A DNA stretch of 64,000 nt, from contig CAZBEO010000004.1 of NCBI GenBank assembly GCA_964490935.1, positions 1 to 64,000 on the forward strand. The letters run 5' to 3'. The notes under the pieces were generated by a model that had not been told where the DNA came from, searched no databases, and saw only the letters and a program-made list of their open reading frames with translations. Positions 1-9,229 of this stretch are shown here, piece by piece. How positions within the stretch are numbered: position 1 is the stretch's first letter; each line of letters begins with the position of its first letter. The position numbers and the translations under genes were made by a program. The DNA is from JAQVYB01 sp964490935 (GTDB lineage Bacteria; Verrucomicrobiota; Kiritimatiellia; RZYC01).

Positions 1-51
1 TTGGAAGTCAGTTGCAGACAGCACCGCATAGGATGATTCAAGATTGGTATA

Positions 52-96
52 GAAAAAAGTGGCGCGCGTTCCGGCCCTCAGTTGGCCGGAACGTGC
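52..96 (-). terminator. Rho-independent terminator, probably of the Bat operon
   Basis: Read on the minus strand, a 13-bp stem (arms 64-76 and 84-96, one G-U wobble) with a 7-nt loop is followed by a run of six T. It lies about 175 bp beyond the stop of the last minus-strand gene of the operon. No convincing gene was seen in 1-270. Confidence 0.6.
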
Positions 97-270
97 ACAG
101 CGATCGCCTTGAACGACGACCCGATTTCTCGTCGTTTACTCGGCAGAAGCAAGAATGGCCGTTCCAACGAGGGTCAAAAGACACCGCTGTTTTTATTTTT
201 TCAGTGCCTTCGATTGTTCGCCGCTTCTGGAAGGCTTCCGTTTTCGCGATCTTGCTGCCCAGCCTTCGCT

Positions 271-1188
271 TCACGGGCCGACGTATCCGAGGAGGCCTAT
301 GCGTACGCCGAAGGTATCATCGACATCGGAGTCGAGGAGTGTTTCGTCGTCGTTTTCAATGGTGATGGAGCGGCGGAGGGTGGTGCCTAGATCGGCGACA
401 AGGCTCCAGCGTTCGGTCAGGGCGTATTCGAGGCCAATGCCGAGGCGCCAGCCTTTAAATTCAAAGGTGTATTCTTCGCCGTTGTTACGATCGCTGCGGA
501 GGTCTTCAACGTTCCATTTTCCGCCGGCTGGGGAGGCGCCGAGTTGGAAGCGTAGGCGTTCGCTGAAGGTGTAGGAAATGCCTGGGCGGGGGAAGATCAG
601 GTGAACGGCCCAGTCGGGGGTTGGGTTCCAGACGAGGCCCGCGGCGGGGAAGAATTCGTCGTCGCCGAAGATACGGCTGTAGGCGACGCCAAGGCTGAGT
701 TTGAGTTGTTCGCTCCAGGTGTAGTTGGCGAGGAGCAGGGAGGAGGTTTTGAAGTCGTTGTGATCGACCTTGTTGAAATCGGTGTGTACGCCGGGGGCGA
801 GCATGGCCATGAAGGACCAGGATTCGTTCACGGGAAAAATGGCGTTGAAGGGGATGGACACATCGTAGGTGTTGGCATCGTCAAGGCCGACATCAGAGAA
901 GAAAAACCGATGCCAGCGCAGAGTGATGCCGCTCATCAGGCGCATGCGTTCGGAAAAGAAGAGCGGCGCGGTGAATCCGGTTTGTATCTCGTTGACGGCG
1001 ACGGATGGGTTTTCTCCGGGCTCGCTTAACGCGCCGTCGGCTTTGAAGTCGGCGCGTGATTCCCAGGTATCGAGGAGCGTGAAGGATGGTTTGCGGGCGC
1101 GTTTGGTTTCATTGGTTTGTGCGTGAAGAAGCGTCGGAAGGAACACGCAGAGAAGAACGGCAGCGATGGGGAACGAAGGTGTTTTCAT
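271..1188 (-). CDS. Putative outer-membrane beta-barrel protein (DUF6268-like)
   Basis: A 305-residue exported protein. Residues 1-23 are a signal peptide (hydrophobic core, cut after LLHAQ). The rest alternates short aromatic-rich segments of beta-strand character (GITLRWHRFFF, WAVHLIF, WRLGIGLEYAL, WSLVADLG) and ends with a glycine- and aromatic-containing tail, as outer-membrane barrels do. It resembles DUF6268-type barrels often annotated as transporter-like. The gene follows batE after 38 bp on the same strand, so it is probably the last gene of the Bat operon, although a barrel is not a usual Bat component. Substrate and role cannot be read from the sequence. Confidence 0.6.
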   Translation of the reverse strand: MKTPSFPIAAVLLCVFLPTLLHAQTNETKRARKPSFTLLDTWESRADFKADGALSEPGENPSVAVNEIQTGFTAPLFFSERMRLMSGITLRWHRFFFSDVGLDDANTYDVSIPFNAIFPVNESWSFMAMLAPGVHTDFNKVDHNDFKTSSLLLANYTWSEQLKLSLGVAYSRIFGDDEFFPAAGLVWNPTPDWAVHLIFPRPGISYTFSERLRFQLGASPAGGKWNVEDLRSDRNNGEEYTFEFKGWRLGIGLEYALTERWSLVADLGTTLRRSITIENDDETLLDSDVDDTFGVRIGLLGYVGP

Positions 1189-1226
1189 GGCGAGAAATCA
1201 ACCGGATTCCTGCGCGGTTTGCAAAC

Positions 1227-2006
1227 TTAAAAGCGTGGCACGGGCGTGCAGACATCCTGCTGAATCCAGCCGGTCTGCGGGCCTGCGGCAATCTGCATCC
1301 ATTCGCCGGAGCGGTCTGTTACGCGTACCACGGAGCCTTCGGGGAGTTTAAAGAGGGTGGTAGAGCCGGCGAGCGGGGCGGAGAGGGCGGATTGTCCGCT
1401 GGCGATGACGACGGCCTCGGGTTCGGATTGCAGGCGCACCCGATGCAGGGTGGCTGCGAGGGTGAGGAGCAGGGCCGCGCCAAAGAGCAGCATGAGCCGA
1501 AGGGCGAGGGGCGCGTTGGCGGGGCGGAGGAGGCGGAGGAGGTACGCGGCGACCAGCAGCCACCAGCAGAGCATGGCGAGTGCGAGCCATTCATTGAGGG
1601 TGGCCTGTTGCGAGAAGGTGTCGAGGAGTGTCGTTTTCGGCACCAAGGCCCCGGCGTTTTCGAGGGCAAAGCGGAGGTTAGCCTGGATGTCGTGATCACG
1701 CGGGGTCAGAAGGAGCGCGCGTTTGAAGTTCAGAATGGCCTTGCCGGTTTCTCCGCGCCGGAAACAGGCGTTGCCCAGGTTGAAATAGACTTCGGGACGG
1801 TGAAAGCCCTGCTTGAGGAGGTTTTCATAGAGCGCTGCGGCGCGGGTGATGTCGCCGTCATCATAGGACTTGCGTGCGGTGTCGAACTGTTCTTCGGGTC
1901 CGGCCTGCACGTCAATGGTGGTGGGTTGCTGCGCGTGAAGGGTCGCTGCGGCGTTGGTCAGTAGGGCGGCAAGCAGAAGGAGAAGACGTGATGGTTTGCT
2001 TGTCAT
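1227..2006 (-). CDS. batE: BatE-like TPR and SH3-domain membrane protein
   Basis: A 259-residue protein with an N-terminal signal peptide ending near LHAQ, a TPR-like stretch (about 40-115; EVYFNLGNACFRRGETGKAI is a typical helix pair), two membrane helices (about 140-160 and 168-185) and a C-terminal bacterial SH3 domain (about 200-255) with a GEWMQI...GWIQ pattern. That order matches BatE of the Bacteroides aerotolerance operon. In that family it is thought to scaffold envelope complexes with BatA/B/D. The start overlaps the batD stop in an ATGA, which indicates translational coupling. Confidence 0.8.
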   Translation of the reverse strand: MTSKPSRLLLLLAALLTNAAATLHAQQPTTIDVQAGPEEQFDTARKSYDDGDITRAAALYENLLKQGFHRPEVYFNLGNACFRRGETGKAILNFKRALLLTPRDHDIQANLRFALENAGALVPKTTLLDTFSQQATLNEWLALAMLCWWLLVAAYLLRLLRPANAPLALRLMLLFGAALLLTLAATLHRVRLQSEPEAVVIASGQSALSAPLAGSTTLFKLPEGSVVRVTDRSGEWMQIAAGPQTGWIQQDVCTPVPRF

Positions 2007-3829
2007 AGCCGAATCCTTTCCGTTGCTTTCAGGAGGTTCGGTACGGCTTTGAGATCGGTGGCGAGCAGGCTGGACTCCGTTCGGGCGTAGGAGGCGGCGC
2101 CGAAGCGGAATTCATCGCATTCCGCAAAGAGGCGGCGCAGGAGGTCGAGGTGCTCGGCGGGTAGGCCACCTTGCCGGCAGCGTTCGATCACCTGGTGGGC
2201 GGAAACTTCGCCGGGCGAAAGATTGAGCCGGTCGCCAAAGTAGGAGGAGAGGGCATTCCAAAGGCCATCGTGATAGGCGTCGGGCTGATCGTTTTTCAAA
2301 GCTTGTTCAGCCTGGCGCAGGCCGGCGCGTGCGCTCTTCGGGGCGCGGAGTCGGCGTGCTTTGGCGCGGTCGTTTCGCAGGTCTGTTTTGCGGCGCATCA
2401 GGAGAAAGACGGCGGCCAGTGCGCAGGGAGGGAAGAGGGTGGCGGGCCAGAAGATTGGGCGGCGGTATAGTGGGCGAGGGGCGTTGCGCGACCAGTCGGC
2501 GGGTGCGGATTTCAGATAAACCAGGTCTGATCCGAGGAGCTTGGCCTCGGATTCGCTGCCGGGTGCGCGGGCCTGGATGAGCTGCGCTTCGCTCTTGGAG
2601 GATTTGCGTACGGTTAGGGGGAAGGGGCCTTTCTGAATGGTTTCATAGCGGCGTACGTTCGGGTCAAAGAAGGATAGCTTCAGTTCGGGGAGCGAGGTGA
2701 TGGCATCGCTTTTCGGAATCACCACCTGTTCAAATATCTTGCGTCCCGTGCCGTTGGCGCCCTGGCTGTCCGACTCGATGCGGCGTATTTCATAGGCCTT
2801 AAAGAGGTCCGTGTCGTGATAGGCGGGCGGGGACAACGTGTCCATGTTGCCTGTGCCGGAGAGGAGGATGGTGACGGTGATGGGCTCGCCGACTTCGAGT
2901 TCCGCCGGTTTGATATTCACGTCCATGTTGAAGTTTCCCACGGCGCCGGAGAAGGCGGCGGGGCGTCCCTGTTCGGGGATGGATTGAATGTCGAGAGTGA
3001 GTGGTTCCGTGGTGATATCCACGGGTTGTGTCTGCCTGCCTCCGAAGAAATCGCCGAAAGGATCACCGAAGAAGCCGCGCCGATCCTGTTGGCGCTGGAC
3101 AATCAGGGGGACTCGCAGGGTGGGTTGCAGGGTGAACGAACCGGCGGTCAGGGCGTTGGCCTTGCAGCGGAAACGGCGTACTTCGAAAATTTCATTATTG
3201 ACCACCTCGCGCGACGGATTGACTTCTTCGAAGGGCTGGAGGCTGAGTCCGCTGGAGGGCATGTTCAGGAGGTTGATCTCGCGACCCACGTTGATGTCGC
3301 CCCTATAGAATATTTCGATAAAGAGGTCGAAGACCTCTTGATTGTAGAGAGTGTGTTTATCGGTGGCGAGGCGTGCGAAAAGGGCGGGTTGCTGATTGGG
3401 GTCCTGCACCTGACCGGGCGAGTCCACCGATCGAGAGCTGAGGGCCTTCAGCGTGATGGCGGGCACGGTGACGCTTTGATTGCCTGCCTGATAGGTATAC
3501 GGACCGATCGGATACTGATCGGCCTTAAGAGCAATGACCTGGTAGGTGAAGATGGTGGCGCGGTCGGTGGTGAGACGTCCGTTGACGATGGAGGAATTGA
3601 AGGAGGTGCCGACGCTCGGCCCGTTGATCTGAAGTCCGTTGATGGGCGTAATGGGTGGTGCGGGCGGATTATCCGCATTCCGAATGGTAAAGCGCAATTC
3701 GGCAGGCTCGCCGACCCGTATGACACGCGGCTGCACATCCAACTCCACGGTCATGGCTGCGAGCAGTCGTCCGCCCGTGGCGGCGCCAAGCAGCAGCATG
3801 ATCAGTAGTTTGTTTATTCGCGTTCTCAT
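2003..3829 (-). CDS. batD: BatD-like oxygen-tolerance membrane protein
   Basis: A 608-residue protein with a signal peptide (1-25) and a long extracytoplasmic region of Ig-like beta modules (MTVELDVQPRVIRVGEPAELRFT; later PAELEVGEPITVTILLSG), the BatD signature. One membrane helix follows near residues 455-475 (WPATLFPPCALAAVFLLM), then a basic cytoplasmic tail with an Arg/Ala-rich helix and a YHDGLWNALSSYFGDRL segment like the BatD C-terminus. A Phe/Gly-rich patch (RRGFFGDPFGDFFGG) sits near 255. It lies 36 bp after the BatC-like gene and overlaps batE by 4 bp. Family knowledge links Bat proteins to aerotolerance and envelope stress; the substrate is unknown. Confidence 0.8.
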   Translation of the reverse strand: MRTRINKLLIMLLLGAATGGRLLAAMTVELDVQPRVIRVGEPAELRFTIRNADNPPAPPITPINGLQINGPSVGTSFNSSIVNGRLTTDRATIFTYQVIALKADQYPIGPYTYQAGNQSVTVPAITLKALSSRSVDSPGQVQDPNQQPALFARLATDKHTLYNQEVFDLFIEIFYRGDINVGREINLLNMPSSGLSLQPFEEVNPSREVVNNEIFEVRRFRCKANALTAGSFTLQPTLRVPLIVQRQQDRRGFFGDPFGDFFGGRQTQPVDITTEPLTLDIQSIPEQGRPAAFSGAVGNFNMDVNIKPAELEVGEPITVTILLSGTGNMDTLSPPAYHDTDLFKAYEIRRIESDSQGANGTGRKIFEQVVIPKSDAITSLPELKLSFFDPNVRRYETIQKGPFPLTVRKSSKSEAQLIQARAPGSESEAKLLGSDLVYLKSAPADWSRNAPRPLYRRPIFWPATLFPPCALAAVFLLMRRKTDLRNDRAKARRLRAPKSARAGLRQAEQALKNDQPDAYHDGLWNALSSYFGDRLNLSPGEVSAHQVIERCRQGGLPAEHLDLLRRLFAECDEFRFGAASYARTESSLLATDLKAVPNLLKATERIRL

Positions 3830-3865
3830 GATGAATCGTGTGGTTATATCGGCAACCTGTTTCTT

Positions 3866-4420
3866 CTACCAGTCTTTTCCATTTTGCGGTGGTTCGGGTG
3901 CGCCCATGATCATGCGCATGGCGTCGCGCTGGGCCTTTTCATCATCGCGCATAGCATCAAGCAGCAGTTGGGCCTCTTCCGGGGTCATTTCTTCGGCCCG
4001 TTGCTCTTGTTGTTCCTGCTCTTGATTCTGCTCTGGTTTGTTTTGTTGATCCTTCTCTTGTTTGTCCTCTTCGTTTTGTTTCTGTTGGTCTTGCTGTTGG
4101 TCCTTTTGTTGTTCCTGCTTTTTCTGTTGGTCTTCTTTCTTTTGCTGTTCTTTTTGTTGCTGTTCCTGCTCTTGCTGCTGTTGTTCTTGCTCTTGCTGTT
4201 TTTCGAGCAGTTCCTTGAGTTTGATGAGGGGCAGGTCGTCGGGATAGCTTTCGAGGCCCTGTTTGGTCAGGTCGAGGGCTTCGTCGGTTTTCTGATCGGT
4301 ATACAGGAACGCGGCTTCGTTGAAGTAATTCGAGGCGGCATTTGGGGAGGCGGCAATTACCGTGAGGGTCAGAGCGGGGCAAAGCAATAGAAGCAGAATA
4401 GATAGGAATCGTTTCTTCAT
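3866..4420 (-). CDS. BatC-like TPR protein with extreme Gln/Glu/Lys tract
   Basis: A 184-residue exported protein. It has a signal peptide (1-23), a short TPR-like unit (about 28-68, NYFNEAAFLYTDQKTDEALDLTKQGLE), then about 75 residues made almost only of Gln, Glu, Lys and Asp, and a C-terminal helix (TPEEAQLLLDAMRDDEKAQRDAMR). Length and order fit BatC, whose C-terminal half is charged low-complexity sequence. The tract probably forms a long hydrophilic helix in the periplasm. The start overlaps the batB stop by ATGA. On the plus strand the tract reads as a pyrimidine-rich Leu-coding shadow, which I do not regard as a gene. Confidence 0.75.
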   Translation of the reverse strand: MKKRFLSILLLLLCPALTLTVIAASPNAASNYFNEAAFLYTDQKTDEALDLTKQGLESYPDDLPLIKLKELLEKQQEQEQQQQEQEQQQKEQQKKEDQQKKQEQQKDQQQDQQKQNEEDKQEKDQQNKPEQNQEQEQQEQRAEEMTPEEAQLLLDAMRDDEKAQRDAMRMIMGAPEPPQNGKDW

Positions 4421-6294
4421 GGTTGCATCTCCGTGGAAGGGGTGAGCGGCGCGGCTTGCTGCTGCAGGATTTGGTCCATGAGCTGTTTGGCTTCTTCATC
4501 GACGCCGAGGATTTCGGTGATCTTCGTATTGAGTTCGGAGGAATCTTTTTGGGAGGAGGTATCGAGAGAGAGGGCCTGCTGCGTGTTCGGGCTCTGCTGG
4601 TACTGCTGCAAAAGCTGCATGGCCTCCTCGAAGCGCCCCTGCCGCACGAGATTTTTCGCCTGCATCATGATTTGGCGCAGATACTCACGGGCGGCCAGGA
4701 GCATTTCTTTGTGGCGCAGGGTGAGTTCATAATTGATTTTGGAGTCGTCCTGTTCAGTGTTGAGCAGGATGGCTTTTTCATAATTCGCTAGGGAGGCGTC
4801 GAGGGCGTTTAGGATGGTTTCAAAGTCGGCCGTTTGATTGGTCATGAGGGTTGCGGTGCTCAGGACGCCGAGGTTGTGGTAGATACGGCTTTGCAGGTTG
4901 AGATTCTGGGTTTGCATGGCGTTTTTCCAGGCTGATTCGGCTTGGGGATATTCCTGCAGGCGAAACGAAGTCGCGCCGGCGTTGCTGAACGGTTCCGCCG
5001 GATCGAGTTTCTTGTTCGCTCGTGCACTCTCGGCGGCCAGCAGGAAATTACTCGACGCGGCTTGATAGAGAGCGGCCATTTCGAGCACGCGGTTTTTTAC
5101 ATCCTCGTCCTGCTGCACATCTTGCACGTTTTTCTCAGCGAGGCTGTTTTGAATGGACTCAGCGTTCTGATAATGCAGAAGGCCTTCACCCATCAACGTG
5201 CGAGCGGATTCTCCAGCTAGGCATGGAGTTCCGAGGCAGAGCGAGGCCAGCAGAATGATCGGTAGCATGTGGATGGCGGGTGTTTTCCTGATCGGCAATC
5301 CCAGCGAGACCGCCGCCTCGATCACCAGCAGCAGGAAGGCGACCAGCAGAAACCAGACGTAGCGGTCTTCATAGATTTTCATCATGCGTGATTCCTGTTC
5401 ATCGCGCTGAAGCTGATCGATACCGCGATCATAAATGCGTTCCATGCCGAAATCGCCGGGGGCGGAGCGCACGTAGATGCCGCCGGTTTCCATGGCGAGT
5501 TGCTGAAGGGGGCCTTCTGTCAGCGCGGATTTAATGACTTTGCCTTCGGCATCCTTGACGAATCCGGTGCCGCCCTGGGGTTCCTGCGTCGGGATGAGGT
5601 CGCCTTCAATGGTGCCCACGCCGATGGCGAAGACGCGGATTCCGCGTTCTTGGAGTTTGGGAATCAGGCGGGTTGGTTGTCCTTCGTGATCTTCTCCATC
5701 GGTGATCAGTAGAATCACTTTGTCGGCGTTGGAGCGGTCGTATTCGAAACTTTCGATGGCTTTTTCGATGGCCTTTCCAATGGCGGTTCCTCCACGCGGA
5801 ATAATGCCGGCGTAGACGTCATCCAGCGACATCAGAAAGGCGGGATAATCCATGGTAAGCGGGCATTGCAGGAAGGCGCTTCCGGCGAAGGGAATGAGCC
5901 CCACGCGGTCGCCATGCAGTTTTTGAAGCAGGTCGCGCACGCCCCATTTGGCCTGCTGGAGTCGATCGGGCTTGATGTCCTCGGCGAGCATGCTTTTGGA
6001 GGTGTCGAGAACGACCATTACGTCGAGCCCGCGCCGGCGTACTTCATCCCAGTGGAACCCCCACTGCGGGCGGGCCAGCGCAAGCAGGGCGAACAGGACG
6101 GCCCCGAGCCAGAGGAGATTGCGCGTACGTGCGCGGCGTGGATTGTATGCGGGCGCGAGCAGGGGCAGGGCCTCGGGATGAATGAGCTGTTCCAGTTTTC
6201 TTTCGCGGCGTCGGCGCAGCTTGAAAACCAGCCAAGCCAGCGGAATAATCAGCCATACGGCCATCAGCATGTGATAGGCACCCCAGCGTATCAT
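4417..6294 (-). CDS. batB: BatB-type VWA protein fused to a TPR domain
   Basis: A 625-residue protein. N-terminal helices (about 9-25 and 58-75) precede a von Willebrand A domain (about 90-290) with an intact MIDAS motif D97-T-S99-K-S101 and a GGTAIG threonine loop. A third helix (about 312-332) is followed at residue 343 by a second signal-like segment (MLPIILLASLCLGTPCLAG), then a TPR-rich region (about 370-625). BatB is normally about 330 residues and the TPR protein a separate gene, so this looks like a fusion of two Bat components. It overlaps batA and the next gene by 4 bp each. An internal start at the second signal segment is possible. Confidence 0.82.
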   Translation of the reverse strand: MIRWGAYHMLMAVWLIIPLAWLVFKLRRRRERKLEQLIHPEALPLLAPAYNPRRARTRNLLWLGAVLFALLALARPQWGFHWDEVRRRGLDVMVVLDTSKSMLAEDIKPDRLQQAKWGVRDLLQKLHGDRVGLIPFAGSAFLQCPLTMDYPAFLMSLDDVYAGIIPRGGTAIGKAIEKAIESFEYDRSNADKVILLITDGEDHEGQPTRLIPKLQERGIRVFAIGVGTIEGDLIPTQEPQGGTGFVKDAEGKVIKSALTEGPLQQLAMETGGIYVRSAPGDFGMERIYDRGIDQLQRDEQESRMMKIYEDRYVWFLLVAFLLLVIEAAVSLGLPIRKTPAIHMLPIILLASLCLGTPCLAGESARTLMGEGLLHYQNAESIQNSLAEKNVQDVQQDEDVKNRVLEMAALYQAASSNFLLAAESARANKKLDPAEPFSNAGATSFRLQEYPQAESAWKNAMQTQNLNLQSRIYHNLGVLSTATLMTNQTADFETILNALDASLANYEKAILLNTEQDDSKINYELTLRHKEMLLAAREYLRQIMMQAKNLVRQGRFEEAMQLLQQYQQSPNTQQALSLDTSSQKDSSELNTKITEILGVDEEAKQLMDQILQQQAAPLTPSTEMQP

Positions 6295-7289
6295 GGCAAC
6301 CTCCCCAACCGTGTGCTTGAAAGAAATTTCTCGGCCAGCAGCAGAAGCAGTGCGGCGAGAAGAAACGGAAGGAACCGCTCTTCATAACGGGTGAATTGAT
6401 GCATGGTGATTTCAGTTTTTTCCAGACGGTCGATTTCTTCATAGACTTTTTCCAGCTCGCCGAGGTCGCGCGCTCGGAAGTATAGCCCGCCGGTGGTTTC
6501 GGCTATTCGAGTCAGTGTGGTTTCGTCAATATCGGATTGCTGACGTACGTATTGGGTGCCGCCGAAGGCCGAGGGGACCGGGTAGCGGACGAGTCCGGTG
6601 GCGCCGGCGCCGATGGTATAGACGCGGATGCCCAGCGCGTGCGCGGCTTCGGCGGCATTGATCGGCGATAGTTTTCCGGTGTTGTTCATGCCGTCGGTGA
6701 GGAGGATGACGATTTTACTCTTGGCCTCACTATCGCGAAGGCGGTTGATGGCGGAGGCGAGGGCATCGCCGATGGCGGTGCCGTCTTCCAACATGCCGGT
6801 TTGGAGATCTTCGAGGCGTCCGACCAGCCAGGCATGATCGAGGGTGAGCGGGGCGACGGTGTAGGGCAGGGCGGCAAAGGCGATCAGGCCGATGCGGTCA
6901 TCGGGGCGGTCGAGAATGAAGCGGCGTATGACCTCTTTGGCGGCATCGAGTCGGTTGAGATGCTGCTGGGTGAGGGTGGCAAAATCTTCGGCGCGCATGG
7001 AGGTGGACACATCCACGGTGAGGACGATGTCCAAGGCGGAGGTGTTGACCCTGCTTTCGCTGAGACCGCGTTGCGGGCGGCAGAGTGCGATAATCAGGGA
7101 GAAGAGCGCCAGGGCATAGCAAAGGGGCAGAATAAAGCGGAAACGAACGGCCCATCCCTGTGGAAGATTGCGGAGGAGATGGGTGTCGCTGTAGGTTATT
7201 TTTGGTTTACGGCGATGATGATGGCGCAGATAGAGCAGCGCCGGAATCAGGAGCAGAAGCAGTAGGAAAAGCGGGTAGGCCAGTCTCAT
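6291..7289 (-). CDS. batA: BatA-type VWA membrane protein
   Basis: A 332-residue protein with N-terminal helices at 3-20 and 50-69, a VWA domain (about 85-285) with MIDAS D93-V-S95-T-S97 and the DDRIGLIAFAA and ILLTDG motifs, and a C-terminal helix (about 307-322). This is the normal length and layout for BatA, an inner-membrane protein whose metal-binding VWA domain faces the periplasm and is thought to act with a MoxR ATPase. ATGA overlaps with both neighbours show tight coupling within the operon. Assignment as A rather than B rests on gene order. Confidence 0.85.
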   Translation of the reverse strand: MRLAYPLFLLLLLLIPALLYLRHHHRRKPKITYSDTHLLRNLPQGWAVRFRFILPLCYALALFSLIIALCRPQRGLSESRVNTSALDIVLTVDVSTSMRAEDFATLTQQHLNRLDAAKEVIRRFILDRPDDRIGLIAFAALPYTVAPLTLDHAWLVGRLEDLQTGMLEDGTAIGDALASAINRLRDSEAKSKIVILLTDGMNNTGKLSPINAAEAAHALGIRVYTIGAGATGLVRYPVPSAFGGTQYVRQQSDIDETTLTRIAETTGGLYFRARDLGELEKVYEEIDRLEKTEITMHQFTRYEERFLPFLLAALLLLLAEKFLSSTRLGRLP

Positions 7290-8299
7290 GGCTGCACCTC
7301 CTCCGGGTCGGCGGGTTTGGTTTCTTCGACAAAGTTTTTCGCGGCAGTGTAGGCATTGCGCATGTCGTCTTCATCGGGGGCGGCTCGCGCAAACTTCACC
7401 AGGTCGCTTTGTTCGAGAAAGGCGTGCAGGACTTCCTGTTGGGTGTCGGAAAGAATACGGGAGTGAACGGCCTCGTGAATGAATTCCTCGGTGGTCCGTT
7501 CGGGAGCGCGGAGTCTGAAGCGATTTTCGAGATAGGTTCGGACAATGTCGGAGAGTTCCACGTAGTATTCTTCGATGCGGCGTGCTTCGATCCAGCCTTT
7601 GTGCAAGAGGAGGTCGAGAGCCTGGAGGGCGGTGATGTGCGGTGGTACGGGGGGTGGCGGCGCGGCCAGGGCCTGCCGGTGGTTTCGACGCAGGATCAGG
7701 AAGAACAGTGCAAACAGGATGAGGAGAACCAGAAGGGCGGCTATTAGAACCAGCCGTTGCGAATGATTGGGCCAGTCCACAGGGCCCAAGATGTCGCGCA
7801 GGGATTTCTCGTTGCCCGTCAACACGGAAAGGACTTCGATGCGGGTGTCCGGAAGGGCTTTGTGGGCCTCGCGTCCGTCGGCCAATACGCAGCGCACGTC
7901 CTGCGTCCAGAGCAGATGGGTACCGGGACGGAGCGAGAGAAGGTCAAAGGCGATGGACGTTTCGAGGGTCTTTTCGTTGATGGTCTTCTCGCTGCGGGTG
8001 ATGTTTCGCTGGATGATGGTCTTGCCGCTCTCGGGTGAGGGGAGGTCGATGGTGGAATGGATTGGATGGCGGGCGGTGAAGTGTACGGTGAAGGGGGTGC
8101 CCAGCGGTACGCGGTTGGTGCTGATGGAAAGGGCCATTGGCCACGGATCGGAAGCGGTCGGCGTGAGGTCGGGCTTTTCGTTCCGACAGGCGGTGAGGAC
8201 AGAGAGGAGCAGCAGGCCGAGAAAGAGGAACGTGACCCTGCGCCGAAAATGGGTTCGGCTCGCCCTGTCTTGTTCTAATGTTGTTGTTGCAGTGTTCAT
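7286..8299 (-). CDS. Bat-operon membrane protein with lipobox-like signal
   Basis: A 337-residue protein not recognised by name. Residues 20-38 form a hydrophobic signal ending in a lipobox-like LTAC. A periplasmic region of beta character follows (RVPLGTPFTVHFTA, like the BatD opening), then a membrane helix (about 182-203). The cytoplasmic tail carries EEYYVELSDIVRTYLENRF...TTEEF, a pattern shared with BatD and DUF4381-type proteins. It sits between the DUF58 gene and batA, 16 bp after the former and overlapping the latter by 4 bp. In Bat loci this slot is often taken by a DUF4381-like protein, so a structural role is inferred. Confidence 0.65.
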   Translation of the reverse strand: MNTATTTLEQDRASRTHFRRRVTFLFLGLLLLSVLTACRNEKPDLTPTASDPWPMALSISTNRVPLGTPFTVHFTARHPIHSTIDLPSPESGKTIIQRNITRSEKTINEKTLETSIAFDLLSLRPGTHLLWTQDVRCVLADGREAHKALPDTRIEVLSVLTGNEKSLRDILGPVDWPNHSQRLVLIAALLVLLILFALFFLILRRNHRQALAAPPPPVPPHITALQALDLLLHKGWIEARRIEEYYVELSDIVRTYLENRFRLRAPERTTEEFIHEAVHSRILSDTQQEVLHAFLEQSDLVKFARAAPDEDDMRNAYTAAKNFVEETKPADPEEVQP

Positions 8300-8315
8300 G
8301 ATTGCGGTGTTTTCT

Positions 8316-9203
8316 TTACATGCGTAAGCGCCGTTCTCTCATTTTGAAAAATCGAATGAATTCCTTTTCATAGGGTTCGCCGGCGTAGACTTCGATGGTG
8401 TCGATGCCGGAGGATCGCATGTTTCTCAGTAGCTCGGAGCGGGTGGCTTGGCTTTGCAGGGCCAGGGCGGTGCGCGTGGCGGAGTCGGAGGTGTCGATTA
8501 GGACGTGTCCGCCGCGCTCGGCGTCTGTCCAGTCCACTAGGCCGACGCGAGGGACGCTGTTTTCGAGCCGGTCGCCCACGATGATGCTGGTCAGGTCATG
8601 GCGTTTGGCGGTGATGCGCATGGAGCGCATGTAGTCCTCGCCGGTGAAGAAAAAGTCGCTGATCAGGAAGCAGACCGATTTGCGTTGGGTGACGTGGTTC
8701 ATGAAGTCGAGCGCCGGCAGGACACGGGTGGTACGGTGTTTCGGCTCGAATTGAAGGACTTCGCGGATGACGCGCAGTACGTGGCGCACGCCCTTCCGGG
8801 GCGGGACATATTGTTCGACTTCGTCGCTGAACAGAATCAGGCCGACCCGGTCATTGTTTTTGATTGCCGCGAAGGCGAGTACGGCGGCCAGTTCCGCGGC
8901 CAGATTCTTTTTCATCTGCGGGGTGGAACCGAAGGAGAGCGAGGCGCTGATGTCCACCATCAGCATCACGGTCAACTCGCGCTCCTCGACGAATTTTTTG
9001 ATGAAGGGGCGTCCGGTGCGCGCGGTGACATTCCAGTCGATGGCGCGTATATCATCGCCCGGAAAATATTCACGCACCTCATGAAATTCCATGCCCTGGC
9101 CTTTGAAGACGCTTTGATACTGCCCGGCAAACACGTCGTTCACCATGTGGCGCGTGCGTATTTGTATCTGCTGGACTTTTCGAAGTATCTCTTTGGAGAT
9201 CAT
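8316..9203 (-). CDS. DUF58 domain protein of the MoxR/Bat system
   Basis: A 295-residue cytoplasmic protein without membrane segments. It carries the DUF58 hallmark (about 35-75): the VREYFPGDDIRAIDWN block followed by RPFIKKFVEERE. Around 80-200 is a VWA-like fold with MVDISASLSFG (a degenerate MIDAS, D-I-S-A-S) and LILFSDEVE. DUF58 proteins nearly always sit next to moxR and are believed to be adaptors or clients of that ATPase. Here it follows moxR by 26 bp. Length is typical. The exact molecular activity of the family is not established. Confidence 0.85.
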   Translation of the reverse strand: MISKEILRKVQQIQIRTRHMVNDVFAGQYQSVFKGQGMEFHEVREYFPGDDIRAIDWNVTARTGRPFIKKFVEERELTVMLMVDISASLSFGSTPQMKKNLAAELAAVLAFAAIKNNDRVGLILFSDEVEQYVPPRKGVRHVLRVIREVLQFEPKHRTTRVLPALDFMNHVTQRKSVCFLISDFFFTGEDYMRSMRITAKRHDLTSIIVGDRLENSVPRVGLVDWTDAERGGHVLIDTSDSATRTALALQSQATRSELLRNMRSSGIDTIEVYAGEPYEKEFIRFFKMRERRLRM

Positions 9204-9229
9204 GGTCGGCTCCCGGGCAGGCGCTGAGG

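Noticed and set aside
3884..4390. Leucine-rich open frame opposite the Gln-rich Bat gene
   Set aside because: It is the mirror image of a CAG/GAA-codon tract and has no signal of its own; the minus strand gives a proper signal peptide and operon coupling.
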